A stretch of DNA of 64,000 nt from Actinomadura_C alba (lineage in GTDB: Bacteria; Actinomycetota; Actinomycetes; Streptosporangiales; Streptosporangiaceae): assembly GCF_039530285.1 (NCBI RefSeq), contig NZ_BAAAOK010000028.1, forward strand, positions 62,001 to 126,000. The letters run 5' to 3'. The notes beneath the pieces are model-generated. The model saw nothing but the letters and a program-made list of their open reading frames with translations. It was not told the DNA's origin and ran no database searches. The translations under genes were made by a program, and so were the position numbers. Positions 63,241-64,000 of this stretch are shown here, one piece after another; the stretch's first letter is position 1; the number at the start of each line of letters is the position of its first letter.

Positions 63241-64000
63241 TCAGGCCCAGAGCTGGCCTTCGAGGCGGGCTTCGGCCTCCTCGAGGGTGCCGCCGTAGGC
63301 GCCGGTGGAGAGGTACTTCCAGCCGCCGTCGGCCACGACGAACGCGATGTCGGCCCGCTCACCGGCCTTGACGGCCTTGGCCGCCATCCCGAGCGCCGCG
63401 TGCAGGGCGCCGCCGGTGGAGATCCCCGCGAAGATCCCCTCCTGTTCGAGGAGCTCACGGGTGCGGCGCAACGCGTCCTTCGCGGCCACCGAGAACCGGG
63501 TGGTCAGCACCGAGGCGTCGTAGAGCTCGGGCACGAAGCCCTCGTCGATGTTGCGCAGGCCGTACACCAGCTCGCCGTAGCGCGGCTCGGCCGCGACGAT
63601 CTTGACGTCCGGGACCTGCTCGCGCAGATAGCGGCCCACGCCCATGAGCGTGCCGGTGGTGCCGAGGCCCGCGACGAAATGCGTGATCGTCGGCAGGTCC
63701 TCGAGCAGCTCGGGACCGGTCGTCTCGTAGTGCGCCAGCGCGTTGGCCTCGTTGCCGTACTGGTAGAGCATCACCCAGTCGGGGTGCTCTTCGGCCAGCC
63801 CCTTGGCCACCCGTACGGCCTCGTTGGAGCCGCCGGCCGCCGGCGAGGAGATGATCTCGGCCCCCCACATCTCCAGCAGCTGGCGCCGCTCGGCGGAGGT
63901 GTTCTCGGGCATCACACAGATCAGCCGGTAGCCCTTGAGCTTGGCCACCATGGCCAGCGCTATGCCGGTGTTGCCGGAGGTGGGCTCGAGGATCGTGCGG
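63241..64000 (-). CDS. cysM: O-phosphoserine-type cysteine synthase, C-terminal part (cut by window edge)
   Basis: PLP enzyme that makes cysteine. The start lies outside the window; about 252 residues are present. EPTSGNTGIALAM is the substrate loop, GLGTTGTLMGVG the phosphate-binding loop and FAGISTGGALHAAL the PLP-nitrogen region. The residues EPRYGELVYGLRN match the mycobacterial CysM motif in which this Arg recognises O-phosphoserine, and the end DGGWKYLSTGAYGG to LEGQLWA is characteristic of that subgroup. Its sulfur carrier CysO and the protease Mec would be expected just upstream, beyond the window. Confidence 0.93.
   Translation of the reverse strand, partial: RTILEPTSGNTGIALAMVAKLKGYRLICVMPENTSAERRQLLEMWGAEIISSPAAGGSNEAVRVAKGLAEEHPDWVMLYQYGNEANALAHYETTGPELLEDLPTITHFVAGLGTTGTLMGVGRYLREQVPDVKIVAAEPRYGELVYGLRNIDEGFVPELYDASVLTTRFSVAAKDALRRTRELLEQEGIFAGISTGGALHAALGMAAKAVKAGERADIAFVVADGGWKYLSTGAYGGTLEEAEARLEGQLWA

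Overview
This 64 kb window comes from a high-GC actinomycete chromosome. Almost every gene has GC-rich third positions, GTG starts are common, and many genes overlap by 4 bases. Several families are typically actinobacterial: NucS, the DUF574-type methyltransferase, DUF2550, DUF3039, the SCO5389 family, a FilP/Scy-like coiled coil and an O-phosphoserine-type CysM. The backbone order is rho, rpmE, prfA, prmC, tsaC, wecA-like, the atp operon, DUF2550, PduO-type cobalamin adenosyltransferase, nucS, methylmalonyl-CoA epimerase, thiolase, thioredoxin-like protein and cysM. This matches the conserved order I know from Mycobacterium and Streptomyces, with lineage-specific insertions. The overall gene set fits Streptosporangiales, but the genus cannot be fixed from the sequence alone.

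Layout. 1-19 kb: rho (C-terminal part), a two-component pair, translation-termination and tRNA-modification genes, a small accessory cluster (DUF574 methyltransferase, secreted protein, lipoprotein), a WecA-type glycan-lipid transferase, and a complete F1Fo ATP synthase operon with two small membrane assembly proteins. 19-22.4 kb: an adhesin-like lipoprotein, the cobalamin adenosyltransferase, a 126-bp duplicated hairpin-forming repeat, a TetR regulator and an untracked 38-residue basic ORF. 22.5-28.5 kb: a drr-type ABC exporter translationally coupled to its own kinase and regulator, a SigE-family sigma factor with a frameshifted partner, and an APH-fold kinase. 28.6-40.5 kb: a site-2 protease, NucS, a GNAT enzyme, a luciferase-like oxidoreductase, a two-copy 3-hydroxyacyl-CoA dehydrogenase, two alpha/beta hydrolases, an AI-2E family transporter and the polar coiled-coil protein.

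40.9-52.6 kb holds acyl-CoA and B12 metabolism: epimerase, thiolase, MeaB GTPase, a MarR regulator, and a mutase large subunit whose two specificity residues (F78, Q196) match isobutyryl-CoA mutase. A perfect 24-bp palindrome lies between the MarR gene and the mutase. Thioredoxin-TPR and malic enzyme genes follow, and an unusual ABC transporter sits next to the MarR gene. 52.7-64 kb: an LPXTG surface protein, YqgE, DUF3039, an XPB-type helicase, gluconokinase, nicotinamidase, a thioesterase, a DUF3825 protein, an ECF sigma factor with a membrane partner, an AbiEii-like protein with a defective motif, and the C-terminal part of CysM.

I see no CRISPR array, tRNA, rRNA, transposase or complete phage. 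The least explained items are: the paired hairpin repeat at 20.8-21.3 kb; palindromic repeats inside the tsaC tail; the icmA palindrome; the 3-residue duplication in a sigma-factor recognition helix next to a frameshifted partner; a degenerate second half in the dehydrogenase; and an ABC ATPase lacking the LSGGQ signature.
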